The translations under genes were made by a program, and so were the position numbers. Below are positions 44,940-53,338 of a DNA stretch of 64,000 nt, piece by piece. This DNA is from Pseudoflavitalea rhizosphaerae. GTDB taxonomy: Bacteria > Bacteroidota > Bacteroidia > Chitinophagales > Chitinophagaceae. The stretch spans positions 186,001 to 250,000 of the forward strand of contig NZ_RCSU01000011.1 in assembly GCF_003991355.1 (NCBI RefSeq), in the 5' to 3' direction. Positions within the stretch are counted from its first letter, which is position 1; every line of letters begins with the position of its first letter. Under the pieces are notes generated by a model that was not told the DNA's origin, ran no database searches, and was given only the letters and a program-made list of their open reading frames with translations.

Positions 44940-47087
44940 ATGAAAAATAGAGCAGTAGCGATGAAGCAGACGATCATTTTAATAGCAGCACTTTTTTTCT
45001 CGGGGTTGACAAGGGTGGCTAAGGCTGATGAAGGAATGTGGTTGCTGCCATTGTTGAAAAAATACAATGCGCAACAATTGAAGGAAATGGGATTGACGAT
45101 ACCTGTTGAACAATTGTCTGGCATGGATCCTGATGGGCTTGCCGCTTCCGTTGTCATGTTCGGCTCCGGTTGTACCGGGTCGGTTCTTTCAGAAAACGGC
45201 CTCGTGCTTACCAATTATCATTGCTCCTATGATGCGATCAGGCAGCACAGCTCAGCACAGCGCGATATTTTCAAGCTGGGATTCTGGGCCGCTGATACGA
45301 AACAGGAGTTGCCAGTCAGCGGGCTTTTTGTTACCATCAACCGAAAAGTTCTCGACATAAGTGATGAAATGAAAGCCTTACTGGCCGATCCTTCAAAATG
45401 GGCAGGGGCAGGAGAAAAGGACATTTCAAAAGCAGCCATAACCTTCCTGAATAACCGCTATCAGCGCCTGTTCCCGGGTATGAACCTTTTGTTCAGATCG
45501 TATTTCAATAATAAACTGCATGTTTTGTACGTGCAGGAAAAATTCGATGATATTCGCCTGGTGGGACTTGCCCCTAAATCTGTGGCAAAATTCGGAGGCG
45601 AAACGGATAACTGGAAGTGGCCGAGACAGAGCGCTGATTTTGCGGTCTTCAGGATCTATGCCAGAGCCTCAGGTAAGCCCGCGCCTTATGCTCCAACAAA
45701 TGTTCCGCTCAAAGTGAAACATCATATCAAGGTATCATCAGCAGGATACAGTGAAGGGGACCTCGCTATGTCAATGGGGTACCCGTTCAATTCCAGCCGT
45801 TATGCACCAGCTGCCGAAGTAAAAGAGAAGATGACAGTGATGGTTCCGCCCATTATTGCTGTCCGTCAGCAACGGCTCGCTATCCTGGATGAAGCCATGA
45901 AGCTGGATGACCGTATCAGGCTTCTCTATGCGGCAGGTTATGCAGGTTCGGCCAATCAATACAAAGATGCTGTAGGGTTTCAGGAATGGTCCGGAAAACT
46001 GGACCTGTATAATAAAAAGAAATCGATAGAATTATCCTGGGCGGGAAGCCTGAGTGATTCTCTGGATATCTTATATGAGAAAGCGGCTGAAGATAGAAAA
46101 GCGCTCCAGTATTTGTCGGAAGTATTCCTGGAAAGCTGGAGTACGCTCGGTTTTGTAAATGGATTTGGCCGGGCATTCATGAACATGAGGCCCGGTGTTA
46201 CCGGTAATAAGGAAACACTCAGGAATCTAAAGAACAATATCCGGTTAAGCTATGATGCCTTCGATCTTGCAACGGACAGGAAAATAGCGGAAGCTGTGCT
46301 GAAAATCTATATGGACAGTACAGATCGTAAATACTGGCCCGGACCCTTACTGGCAGCAGCAGGCAAACCAGGTTTTACTGTTGAAGGATATCTCGGCAAT
46401 TTGTACAGGAGCTCCGTATTTGCTGGCAGCGACAAACTTTTCAGGTGGCTGGAAAATCCTGTAACCCAGATCAAAGAGGATCCGTTGTTCTTATTGGCAG
46501 AGGCTGTATCGAAGCAACAATTTGCATTGTTCAGAAGCATAGAGCAGGTCTCAAAGCAGATACGATCTTTACAGCGGAAGTACGATCTGTTGAATCAGCA
46601 GCACTATGAAGGCCCTGTTTATCCCGATGCTGATCGTACGATACGTTTCTCTTATGGAAAAATAGAAAAGCTGCAGTATGAGCAGTTTGATTTCCCTTTT
46701 CAGATGATGTTCTCTTCATTGATCGAAAAAGGACGACAGCTATATCCTGCGCAATCGGCCAGGAGTAACGATTATCAACTTCATCCACAATTGTTGAAAT
46801 TATGGGAAGAATTGCAACAGTCCGTTGATCCTTCCGGGAGGGACATGCCGGTTACATTTATCACTAACGGCGATGTAACGGGAGGGAACTCAGGCAGCCC
46901 CATGCTGAATGCCCGGGGAGAGCTCATTGGATTGGTCTTCGATTGCAATTGGGAGTCCATGACCAGAAGTTACCAGTACGAACCTTTGTACAACCGGGTG
47001 ATCTGTGTGGATATTCGATATATCCTGCGACTGACGGATTTTTTTTCCGGTTCGGGAAGAATAACTGATGAGTTGTTAAGGCGGTGA
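44940..47087 (+). CDS. Peptidase S46 (DPP7/DPP11-like dipeptidyl-peptidase)
   Basis: The 715-residue protein begins with a signal peptide and the family start 'DEGMWLLPLL'. The triad residues are His94 (LTNYHC), Asp233 (in 'QSADFAVF') and Ser651 (GGNSGSP). These enzymes release dipeptides from N-termini in the periplasm. Eighteen residues after Ser651, where DPP11 has Arg (for Asp/Glu at P1) and DPP7 has Gly, this protein has Cys669 (FDCNWE), so its P1 preference cannot be told from precedent. The rest of that segment (NWESM) follows DPP7. The gene starts 1 base after the TlpA stop. It supplies the degradative activity of Sus locus 1. Confidence 0.9.
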   Translation: MKNRAVAMKQTIILIAALFFSGLTRVAKADEGMWLLPLLKKYNAQQLKEMGLTIPVEQLSGMDPDGLAASVVMFGSGCTGSVLSENGLVLTNYHCSYDAIRQHSSAQRDIFKLGFWAADTKQELPVSGLFVTINRKVLDISDEMKALLADPSKWAGAGEKDISKAAITFLNNRYQRLFPGMNLLFRSYFNNKLHVLYVQEKFDDIRLVGLAPKSVAKFGGETDNWKWPRQSADFAVFRIYARASGKPAPYAPTNVPLKVKHHIKVSSAGYSEGDLAMSMGYPFNSSRYAPAAEVKEKMTVMVPPIIAVRQQRLAILDEAMKLDDRIRLLYAAGYAGSANQYKDAVGFQEWSGKLDLYNKKKSIELSWAGSLSDSLDILYEKAAEDRKALQYLSEVFLESWSTLGFVNGFGRAFMNMRPGVTGNKETLRNLKNNIRLSYDAFDLATDRKIAEAVLKIYMDSTDRKYWPGPLLAAAGKPGFTVEGYLGNLYRSSVFAGSDKLFRWLENPVTQIKEDPLFLLAEAVSKQQFALFRSIEQVSKQIRSLQRKYDLLNQQHYEGPVYPDADRTIRFSYGKIEKLQYEQFDFPFQMMFSSLIEKGRQLYPAQSARSNDYQLHPQLLKLWEELQQSVDPSGRDMPVTFITNGDVTGGNSGSPMLNARGELIGLVFDCNWESMTRSYQYEPLYNRVICVDIRYILRLTDFFSGSGRITDELLRR

Positions 47088-47138
47088 GATTATAAAATCT
47101 GCAATGGCTGAATACCCTGAATATCGGTATTCTTTCTA

Positions 47139-47161
47139 TTCAAATTTTCGTCAAATTTGAA
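47139..47161. promoter_or_regulatory. Inverted repeat overlapping the ribosome-binding region of the sensor kinase
   Basis: Arms TTCAAATTT (47139-47147) and AAATTTGAA (47153-47161) are perfect with a 5-base spacer; the ATG follows at 47164. It may be an operator for an autoregulating response regulator, or an RNA hairpin that limits translation. Both are inference. Confidence 0.45.
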
Positions 47162-47163
47162 CA

Positions 47164-49113
47164 ATGAAAGTCCTGGCTATTTACAGCAGCTTGTTTTTAT
47201 CCGTCGTGCCCGTCCTGTTGCAGTCCCAGGTGATAGACAGCGCTTATGTTGATAGCCTCGTCAACATTCAAAAAAACACCGGTTCGGATAGCACCAGGGC
47301 CCGGGCCTGTTATCTGCTGGCGTATTACTGGTCTGCTTATGATAGCACCAAAGCCTGGGATTACCTGGAAGCGGGCCGGAAATACAATGGGAAGAACAAG
47401 TACCTGGAGGCGGTATACCTGTTCCATAAGGGGGCTTATTTTTTCGGCCTCGATCATGACAAGGCGATCCGGAATTATCAGGAAGCAGCAAAGCTGTTCA
47501 GCAATTTCACGAACCCCGAAAGCTACCGTTTCCAGTCAAGGTGCTGGGGCAATTACGGGGCGCTGCAGCAAAGAAAAGATAATGAACCCGAAATGGTCAA
47601 TGTATTGCTCACGAAAGCAATCCCATTTGCGGAGAAGTCCGGCGACACTGCTTTGGCAGGCAATTATTATTCAGATGTTGGAATGGTCTTCTCCAACCAG
47701 TTGTTACACACTAAGGCGGCCTATTATTTCAATAAGGCGCTTGACTACTTTAAGAAAAGCAAGCCTGCACTGAAAGATGAAGTTATGACTTTACTTCACG
47801 CAGCCAGGAACTTCTGTCTTATGGATAGCCTGAAGGATGCAAAGCCACTCCTGGAAAGGATCAGATCACTTTTGAAACCCTTCCCCTATTCTGATCGAAA
47901 TATCGATCTCGCTATCACGGAAGCTATTTATTTCAGAAAAATAAATTATCCCGAAAAAGCCCTGCGAGTGATCGGTGATGGAATAAAACTGGCTGAAAAA
48001 CTGAACAGGCAATATTCCCTGAGTGAGGCATTGTATCAGGAATACAAAACCTGGTTTATGATGGGGCATTACAAGCAGGCACTGGCTTCCCTTCAGAAAG
48101 TGATGAGAATAACTCCCTACGAATTCGACGATAACAGGGTGATGCATTACAAAGAAATGGCCAGGGTTTATGAAGCTATGGGCAATATTTCGAAAGCATA
48201 TGAATGGGTAACGAAATACAGCGCACTACAAGACACTGTTTATAAAGAGAACCTCGCAAAGCAAATTGCCGATAACGAAGCGCGTTACCATTTCGTGACC
48301 AACGAAAAAAAGATCATACAGTTGCAGGCAGAAAGGCAGGAAGCTGCATTGGAACATAAGAACCAGCAATTGTTGAACTGGTTGCTCGGTGTGGCTGCAT
48401 CCCTTTTCCTGCTCGCCACTTTATTCCTTATTCTCTTTTACCGCAACAAAAGGAAACAAACGAAACTGCAATGGAAAGAAATGCAGCAACAGCAGGAACT
48501 GATGCTTGCCAACGCCATGCTGGAAGGAGAGGAACAGGAAAGACAGCGCCTTGCGCGCGATCTGCATGATGGATTGGGCGGCGCGCTCGCAGGTATCAAA
48601 ATAAAATTATCCGGGCAGCAAAAGAAGGAAAAAGCACCGCAACTGAATGAAGTGATCCTGCAATTGGAAGATTCCATCAACGAACTCCGCCGCATCGCAA
48701 GGAACATGATGCCGGAGAACCTGCAAAAAGCGGGACTGGATACAGCTTTGCGGGATCTCTGCGAATCATTGATGAACGATAATACCAGCATCGAGTTCCA
48801 TGCTTTCGGCATACAACCGACTATCCCTTTGAATGTTCAGGCCAATATTTATCGCATCGTTCAGGAACTCCTGTCCAATGCCGTCCGGCATGCGAATGCT
48901 TCAAAGATCATTGTGCAATGCAGTCAGAACGGAAATACCTTCTTTATTACCGTTGAGGATAACGGACAGGGTTTTGATCTGCATACCATTGGAGATGCTG
49001 AAGGCATCGGTTTCCGTAATATCAGGAACCGCATTAAATACCTGAATGGAAATATCGATATTGAATCTGTACCGGCGGAAGGAACAACCATTAACATTGA
49101 ATTGCATGTCTGA
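47164..49113 (+). CDS. TPR-containing sensor histidine kinase (HisKA_3/NarX-LytS-like)
   Basis: The 649-residue protein has a signal sequence, TPR-like repeats in the periplasm (about 30-390), a coiled coil, one membrane helix ('LLGVAASLFLLATLFLILFY', about 405-425), and a HisKA_3 dimerisation domain with phospho-acceptor His468 in 'LARDLHDGLGG'. A HATPase follows ('VQELLSNAVRHANA', 'VEDNGQGF', 'GIGFRNIRNRI'). It would phosphorylate the NarL-type regulator encoded by the overlapping next gene. The signal is unknown; TPR sensors of this kind are common in Bacteroidota. Confidence 0.9.
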   Translation: MKVLAIYSSLFLSVVPVLLQSQVIDSAYVDSLVNIQKNTGSDSTRARACYLLAYYWSAYDSTKAWDYLEAGRKYNGKNKYLEAVYLFHKGAYFFGLDHDKAIRNYQEAAKLFSNFTNPESYRFQSRCWGNYGALQQRKDNEPEMVNVLLTKAIPFAEKSGDTALAGNYYSDVGMVFSNQLLHTKAAYYFNKALDYFKKSKPALKDEVMTLLHAARNFCLMDSLKDAKPLLERIRSLLKPFPYSDRNIDLAITEAIYFRKINYPEKALRVIGDGIKLAEKLNRQYSLSEALYQEYKTWFMMGHYKQALASLQKVMRITPYEFDDNRVMHYKEMARVYEAMGNISKAYEWVTKYSALQDTVYKENLAKQIADNEARYHFVTNEKKIIQLQAERQEAALEHKNQQLLNWLLGVAASLFLLATLFLILFYRNKRKQTKLQWKEMQQQQELMLANAMLEGEEQERQRLARDLHDGLGGALAGIKIKLSGQQKKEKAPQLNEVILQLEDSINELRRIARNMMPENLQKAGLDTALRDLCESLMNDNTSIEFHAFGIQPTIPLNVQANIYRIVQELLSNAVRHANASKIIVQCSQNGNTFFITVEDNGQGFDLHTIGDAEGIGFRNIRNRIKYLNGNIDIESVPAEGTTINIELHV

Positions 49114-49741
49114 TATCAAAAAGACCCTGGCTATCATAGACGATCATCCCATCGTGATCGAAGGATTGAAAGCATTATTGAAAGAAAACCTTGCTTTTGA
49201 TCAGATCATCAGTTTTACCAACGGCGCCGGTTTCATGAACTTTCTTGCCGGCCACGCTGTGGACCTGGTTTTGCTTGATGTTACCCTGCCTGATATGAGT
49301 GGGGTTGACCTTTGCAAACAAATCAAAGGGATCTCCCCGGATACTATTGTACTGGGATTGAGCAATCATGCCGAACGCAGTATCATCCTGCAATTGCTGG
49401 AGAATGGGGCTTCCGGCTATATGCTGAAAAGCGCACCGGCGGATGAATTGCTGGAATGTATACAGGAAGCACAATACGGCGAAGTGGTATTCAGTTCTGA
49501 AACGAAAAAGTTACTGACAAGGCCCGGCGGTAAAAATCCCAGGCAACTACCTTCCATTACAAAAAGGGAAAAACAGGTATTACAATTGCTGGCCGCAGGA
49601 AAGACCACCACCGTTATCGCCAATGAACTTCATTTGAGTCCATTCACTATCGATACCTACCGTAAAAACCTTCTGCAAAAATTCGAAGTGAAGAACACCA
49701 CCGAACTGTTGATGCTGCTGGTGAAAGAGCGGTTACTCTGA
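49106..49741 (+). CDS. NarL/LuxR-family response regulator
   Basis: The start at 49106 overlaps the kinase stop by 8 bases (ATGTCTGA), so translation is coupled. The 211-residue protein has a receiver domain with acidic pocket Asp12-Asp13, phosphorylation site Asp58 (VLLDVTLPD) and Lys in 'MLKSAPADE', followed by a LuxR-type helix-turn-helix ('LPSITKREKQVLQLLAAGKT', 'LHLSPFTIDTYRKNLLQK'). It is the output partner of the TPR kinase; its target genes are unknown. Confidence 0.92.
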   Translation: MSDIKKTLAIIDDHPIVIEGLKALLKENLAFDQIISFTNGAGFMNFLAGHAVDLVLLDVTLPDMSGVDLCKQIKGISPDTIVLGLSNHAERSIILQLLENGASGYMLKSAPADELLECIQEAQYGEVVFSSETKKLLTRPGGKNPRQLPSITKREKQVLQLLAAGKTTTVIANELHLSPFTIDTYRKNLLQKFEVKNTTELLMLLVKERLL

Positions 49742-49753
49742 ATACCTGATCCT

Positions 49754-49771
49754 CTTTCTCCCGGGAGAAAG
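49754..49771 (+). terminator. Palindrome after the response regulator
   Basis: CTTTCTCCC and its complement GGGAGAAAG form a perfect 18-base palindrome, 12 bases after the response-regulator stop. It may end the two-component operon, but there is no T tract, so confidence is moderate. Confidence 0.4.
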
Positions 49772-49910
49772 TACCTAAATTCAGGAGGTCTAAAAACCCG
49801 ATTGTATGGTATTGGAGGGCCTGCCTCCCTGGGATAATTTTGGCTTCTGATCAATACCAGGGAAGCCGAAAACTGGTTGAAGAGTAGGCGAGTAAATTAA
49901 ATTCACCGCT

Positions 49911-50306
49911 ATGAAGCATGTAAAAAGATTATTACTGGGCACCTTATTGCTGAGTGCATTCACGTTGATGTCCTGTTCAAAAGACAAGGATTCCGATCCC
50001 GATCCCGGTGGTGGCCGCGGGAAGAAGATCAAATACAAAGTGACCGTCACCGATGGTAGTATCGGTACTGTCATTTATGGTTTCGATGACAAGACCACAA
50101 CACTGACTTCGGTTACTGGCAATGCCTGGGAAAGTAATGAAATCGATATACCGTCCGGAGTTATCAGAGGCAGTGTGGCTGGTAACGGAATGGGTAATAA
50201 TACCAACTCTAAATTGACCACCGAAATATTTGTGGATGGGAAAAAAGTGGTAGAAAATGCTGGTACGGGCATGACCCTGACATCTTACTCGGGATTTAAT
50301 TTCTAA
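49911..50306 (+). CDS. Small lipoprotein of unknown function
   Basis: The 131-residue protein has a lipoprotein signal with lipobox LMSC (Cys about residue 22), a short charged, glycine-rich stretch (SKDKDSDPDPGGG), and a beta-rich remainder containing 'YKVTVTDGSIGTVIYGFDD' and repeated Thr/Gly patterns, typical of small beta-sandwich proteins. No family was recognised. It should sit in the outer or inner membrane facing the periplasm. It stands alone between the two-component pair and a convergent ThuA-like gene. Confidence 0.7.
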   Translation: MKHVKRLLLGTLLLSAFTLMSCSKDKDSDPDPGGGRGKKIKYKVTVTDGSIGTVIYGFDDKTTTLTSVTGNAWESNEIDIPSGVIRGSVAGNGMGNNTNSKLTTEIFVDGKKVVENAGTGMTLTSYSGFNF

Positions 50307-50343
50307 ATACGTAACAGAAAGAACAGCAATAGCAAATTCAATA

Positions 50344-50378
50344 AAAAGGACGAACTGCAGCATGTCAGTTGTCCTTTT
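50344..50378. terminator. Bidirectional terminator
   Basis: AAAAGGACGAACTG (50344-50357) pairs with CAGTTGTCCTTTT (50366-50378), with one bulged G and an 8-base loop; A and T runs flank both sides. It separates the small lipoprotein gene from the convergent ThuA-like gene. Confidence 0.75.
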
Positions 50379-50469
50379 CCCTTTCAAAAAATACCCGCCT
50401 AATTATTGCGCAGGTATCTGTGTATAAAATGATCCACTCTCCGATGGCGTATTCAGAAAATCATAAAGG

Positions 50470-51204
50470 CTAGTTTTCCGCTTTCCCCATCGCATATTGA
50501 ATGCCCCCCAACAGGTGATTCAAAAATGCCTGCTCCGTATAGGAATCTTCTGTATGGCCTAATGCGGTATACCAGGCCCGGCCTCCGTCATACGAATGGA
50601 ACCAGCTCATAGGGTGTTGGTCTCCGTTAGTTCCGCCGGTATAGGAATGTTCATCGATAGTGATAAGTACAGTAGTTGCCGGATTGATATTTTTGAAATT
50701 ATACCACTCATCTTTTCTGTTCCATTCTGCAGGAAGATGTTTTGTGGAAAGATGTTCTTGGTCAACTACCTGCAGTTTCGCTTCCTGCTGCTTAGGATGG
50801 CTGGCGAAATAAGCGCCCACCAGTTTGCCGTACCAGGGCCAGTCGTACTCCGTATCTGAAGCGGAGTGTACACCAGCGTAGCCACCGCCTCCACGAATAT
50901 ATTCCTCGAAATACCTTTGTTGTTCTGCATTCAAAACATCACCTGTTGTGTTCAGAAATACTACAGCTGCATATCTTTTCAGGTTCGCGATATTGAACTG
51001 CGATGAATTTTCCGTTGTATCTACCTTGAACCCGTTTTCCCTGCCTAATTCCAGGATCGCTGTTCTCCCCTGGGGAATGGAACTGTGCCTGAACCCGGCT
51101 GTTTTCGAGAAAACGAGAATACGGGAAGATTTGTCACGGTCCTTATCGCAGGAAAGACAGATGCATACAACGAAAAGAATAATCACTGGCTTGAAGTATT
51201 TCAT
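50470..51204 (-). CDS. ThuA-like domain lipoprotein
   Basis: The 244-residue protein has a lipoprotein signal (lipobox LSC, Cys about residue 19) and a ThuA domain: 'ILVFSKTAGFRHSSIPQG' at the start, 'VVFLNTTGDVLNAEQQRYFEEYI', 'GGYAGVHSASDTEYDWPWYG', 'PMSWFHSYDGGRAWYTALGHTEDSY'. ThuA-like proteins share a class I glutamine-amidotransferase-like fold; the family is tied to sugar (trehalose) use in some bacteria, and its biochemical role is unclear. It is divergent from the second ECF sigma factor gene and so may be coupled to Sus locus 2. Confidence 0.85.
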   Translation of the reverse strand: MKYFKPVIILFVVCICLSCDKDRDKSSRILVFSKTAGFRHSSIPQGRTAILELGRENGFKVDTTENSSQFNIANLKRYAAVVFLNTTGDVLNAEQQRYFEEYIRGGGGYAGVHSASDTEYDWPWYGKLVGAYFASHPKQQEAKLQVVDQEHLSTKHLPAEWNRKDEWYNFKNINPATTVLITIDEHSYTGGTNGDQHPMSWFHSYDGGRAWYTALGHTEDSYTEQAFLNHLLGGIQYAMGKAEN

Positions 51205-51350
51205 GGGAAAGTTTTACATGATCACTATTATACTATAAATGTATAAAAGCCATGCCGTATCTTTAAATTCCTTTTTACCTTCCTTTGAGTTCACCTTACC
51301 TTTATTATTATTGAGGATTTTTAAGGTTTAAATTACTGACTGTTAAATAA

Positions 51351-51932
51351 TTGACAGAAGAACAATCATATGAGCAGGAAGAATTGCTGAGGCTGGTTGC
51401 CGGTGGCGACGAAGGCGCATTCCGCGAACTGGTGATGCGCTATTCAGGCTTGCTGTATACATATATCTATAAACATATCGAATCCAAAGAGGCTACAGAA
51501 GAGTTGGTGCAGGACGTGTTCTTCCAGATATGGCTGACCCGGGAATCGTTGCGTGAAGTGCGTAATTTCAGGACTTACCTGTATGTTGTATCCCGCAACC
51601 AGGCATTGAATGCCTTCAAAAAAATGATGCGTGATTTTCAGCGGCACCAGGAATACCAGCAATGGAAGCAGGTTTCCGGGCCCGAGGAAGATCACCTGAA
51701 ACGGGAACTGCAATTGTCCATTATTGAAGAAGCCATAGAGAAACTCCCGCCGCAGCAGAAGAAGGCCTGGATCTTGAGCAGGAGGGAAAAGCTCACCTAT
51801 CAGCAGGTGGCGGAGGAAATGACCATCTCCAAAGAAACGGTGAAGACCTATCTCCAACATGCCCATCAATTCATCGGAAAATATTTGATGGACCGCATGA
51901 GCGCACTGTTACTATTGCTTTGGGTAAAATAA
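51351..51932 (+). CDS. ECF RNA polymerase sigma factor (Sus locus 2)
   Basis: The 193-residue protein has region 2 ('AFRELVMRYSGLLYTYIY', 'VRNFRTYLYVVSRNQALN') and region 4 ('LPPQQKKAWILSRREKLTYQ', 'MTISKETVKTYLQHA'). The frame starts with TTG at 51351; this start is plausible because region 2 begins within 20 residues. The FecR gene follows after about 75 bases. Role as in the first locus: activation of the adjacent SusC/SusD genes. Confidence 0.9.
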   Translation: MTEEQSYEQEELLRLVAGGDEGAFRELVMRYSGLLYTYIYKHIESKEATEELVQDVFFQIWLTRESLREVRNFRTYLYVVSRNQALNAFKKMMRDFQRHQEYQQWKQVSGPEEDHLKRELQLSIIEEAIEKLPPQQKKAWILSRREKLTYQQVAEEMTISKETVKTYLQHAHQFIGKYLMDRMSALLLLLWVK

Positions 51933-52007
51933 TTTTTTAAAAAATCCTCTCCCCTTTACCCCCGATCTTTTTATTTGGTTGTCCGTATAATAAACTGCGC
52001 TGTTCCA

Positions 52008-53195
52008 ATGCAAGAAAGGCTAATTTATTTATACGAACGATGGCTGGCCAAAACTGCCTCCGAATCAGAGAGACAGGAGTTTATGGCCTTATTGGAAAAG
52101 CATGATCCGGATGTGTTGGCCCCTTCAATGAAGGAAGCCTGGCAGAAAACAAAAGAGGAGCATGGACTTTTTACTGCTGAACAAAAGCTCAACCTGGCCA
52201 ATACAGTATTGGCCAAATCAACTGTGCCGGCGGATACAAGTACTCCGGTTCGCAGCATACATCGCCATCCACGTAGATGGCTCCGCTATGCAGCCGCTGT
52301 GGCGCTGCTCCTGGGTGCCGCCTTCGTTTATTACCTGGTTGTTGATAAGCAGGCCGCACAAGAACCTCAAACCTTATCCGGCAATAACCCATCCAACATT
52401 CAACCCGGTGGTGACCGCGCTGTACTGACCCTTGCCGATGGCACGGAAATCATTCTCGACAGCGCCAATAACGGAACACTTGCCAATCAGGGTAATGCCC
52501 GTGTGGTGAAACTGGCAAACGGACAAATTGCGTATGACCTTACAGGTAAGTCGCGGTCCGAAATGCTGAATACCATGAGGACGCCGAAAGGCGGACTGTA
52601 CCAGCTCACACTGCCCGATGGGTCCAGGGTTTGGCTGAACGCTGCCAGCTCCATCACTTTTCCTGTGGCATTCATTGGCAAAGAACGAAAGGTAAAGATC
52701 ACAGGTGAAGCCTATTTTGAAGTAGCGCGGGATCAAAGCAAACCCTTTCTGGTTGATATAGATGGGGAATCCCTGGTTGAAGTACTGGGCACCAGTTTCA
52801 ATATCAATGCCTACAAAGATGAAGAAGGTATCAGATCAACATTGGTCAGCGGGAGTATAAAAGTATCAACCGAGAATAGAAAAGAAGAAACAGCTATTCT
52901 CAAGCCCGGACAAACTTTCGTGGATGGAAGCATTGCCAGTATCGAAATTTCCCGCGTACTCGCATGGAAGAATGGAATTCTTGATTTTAACGGAAGAAGC
53001 TTTCAATCCATCATGAAAGATGTTGAAAGGTGGTACGATATCGAAGTGCACTTTACTGGTTCCATTCCCGGTTTCAAATTAAAAGGAGAAATGGACCGTG
53101 GGGTTCAGTTGAATAACCTGATGGAGTTCTTACAACAATATGGGTTACAGACGAAACTGGAAGGAAGAAAACTGATCATCACAGAAAAAAAATAA
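52008..53195 (+). CDS. FecR-family anti-sigma factor (Sus locus 2)
   Basis: ATG at 52008 (MQERLIYLYERW) is chosen; an upstream in-frame start at 51975 would add 11 residues that lack conservation. About 395 residues: cytoplasmic N-terminus, a membrane helix ('YAAAVALLLGAAFVYYLVV', about residues 88-106), a periplasmic FecR domain ('LPDGSRVWLNAASSITFPV', 'GEAYFEVARD') and a C-terminal domain that ends ITEKK. It should relay the signal from the downstream STN-SusC to the sigma factor. Confidence 0.9.
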   Translation: MQERLIYLYERWLAKTASESERQEFMALLEKHDPDVLAPSMKEAWQKTKEEHGLFTAEQKLNLANTVLAKSTVPADTSTPVRSIHRHPRRWLRYAAAVALLLGAAFVYYLVVDKQAAQEPQTLSGNNPSNIQPGGDRAVLTLADGTEIILDSANNGTLANQGNARVVKLANGQIAYDLTGKSRSEMLNTMRTPKGGLYQLTLPDGSRVWLNAASSITFPVAFIGKERKVKITGEAYFEVARDQSKPFLVDIDGESLVEVLGTSFNINAYKDEEGIRSTLVSGSIKVSTENRKEETAILKPGQTFVDGSIASIEISRVLAWKNGILDFNGRSFQSIMKDVERWYDIEVHFTGSIPGFKLKGEMDRGVQLNNLMEFLQQYGLQTKLEGRKLIITEKK

Positions 53196-53238
53196 ATCTT
53201 TTTATGTAAAATCCCTATACCCATTACCCAAACAAAAA

Positions 53239-53264
53239 CCGGAAGTGCTTGAGACCACTCCCGG
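53239..53264. terminator. Hairpin between FecR and SusC (locus 2)
   Basis: CCGGAAGTG (53239-53247) and CACTCCCGG (53256-53264) form a 9-bp stem with one A-C mismatch and an 8-base loop. The same position in locus 1 also has a hairpin, of different sequence, suggesting a shared attenuating or mRNA-processing role. Confidence 0.4.
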
Positions 53265-53338
53265 CAGGATGTTCAGGGTAATAGTAAAATAGAAGCCTGA
53301 TAGGACTGCTTATTACATCACCCAAACCAAACAAAGTT

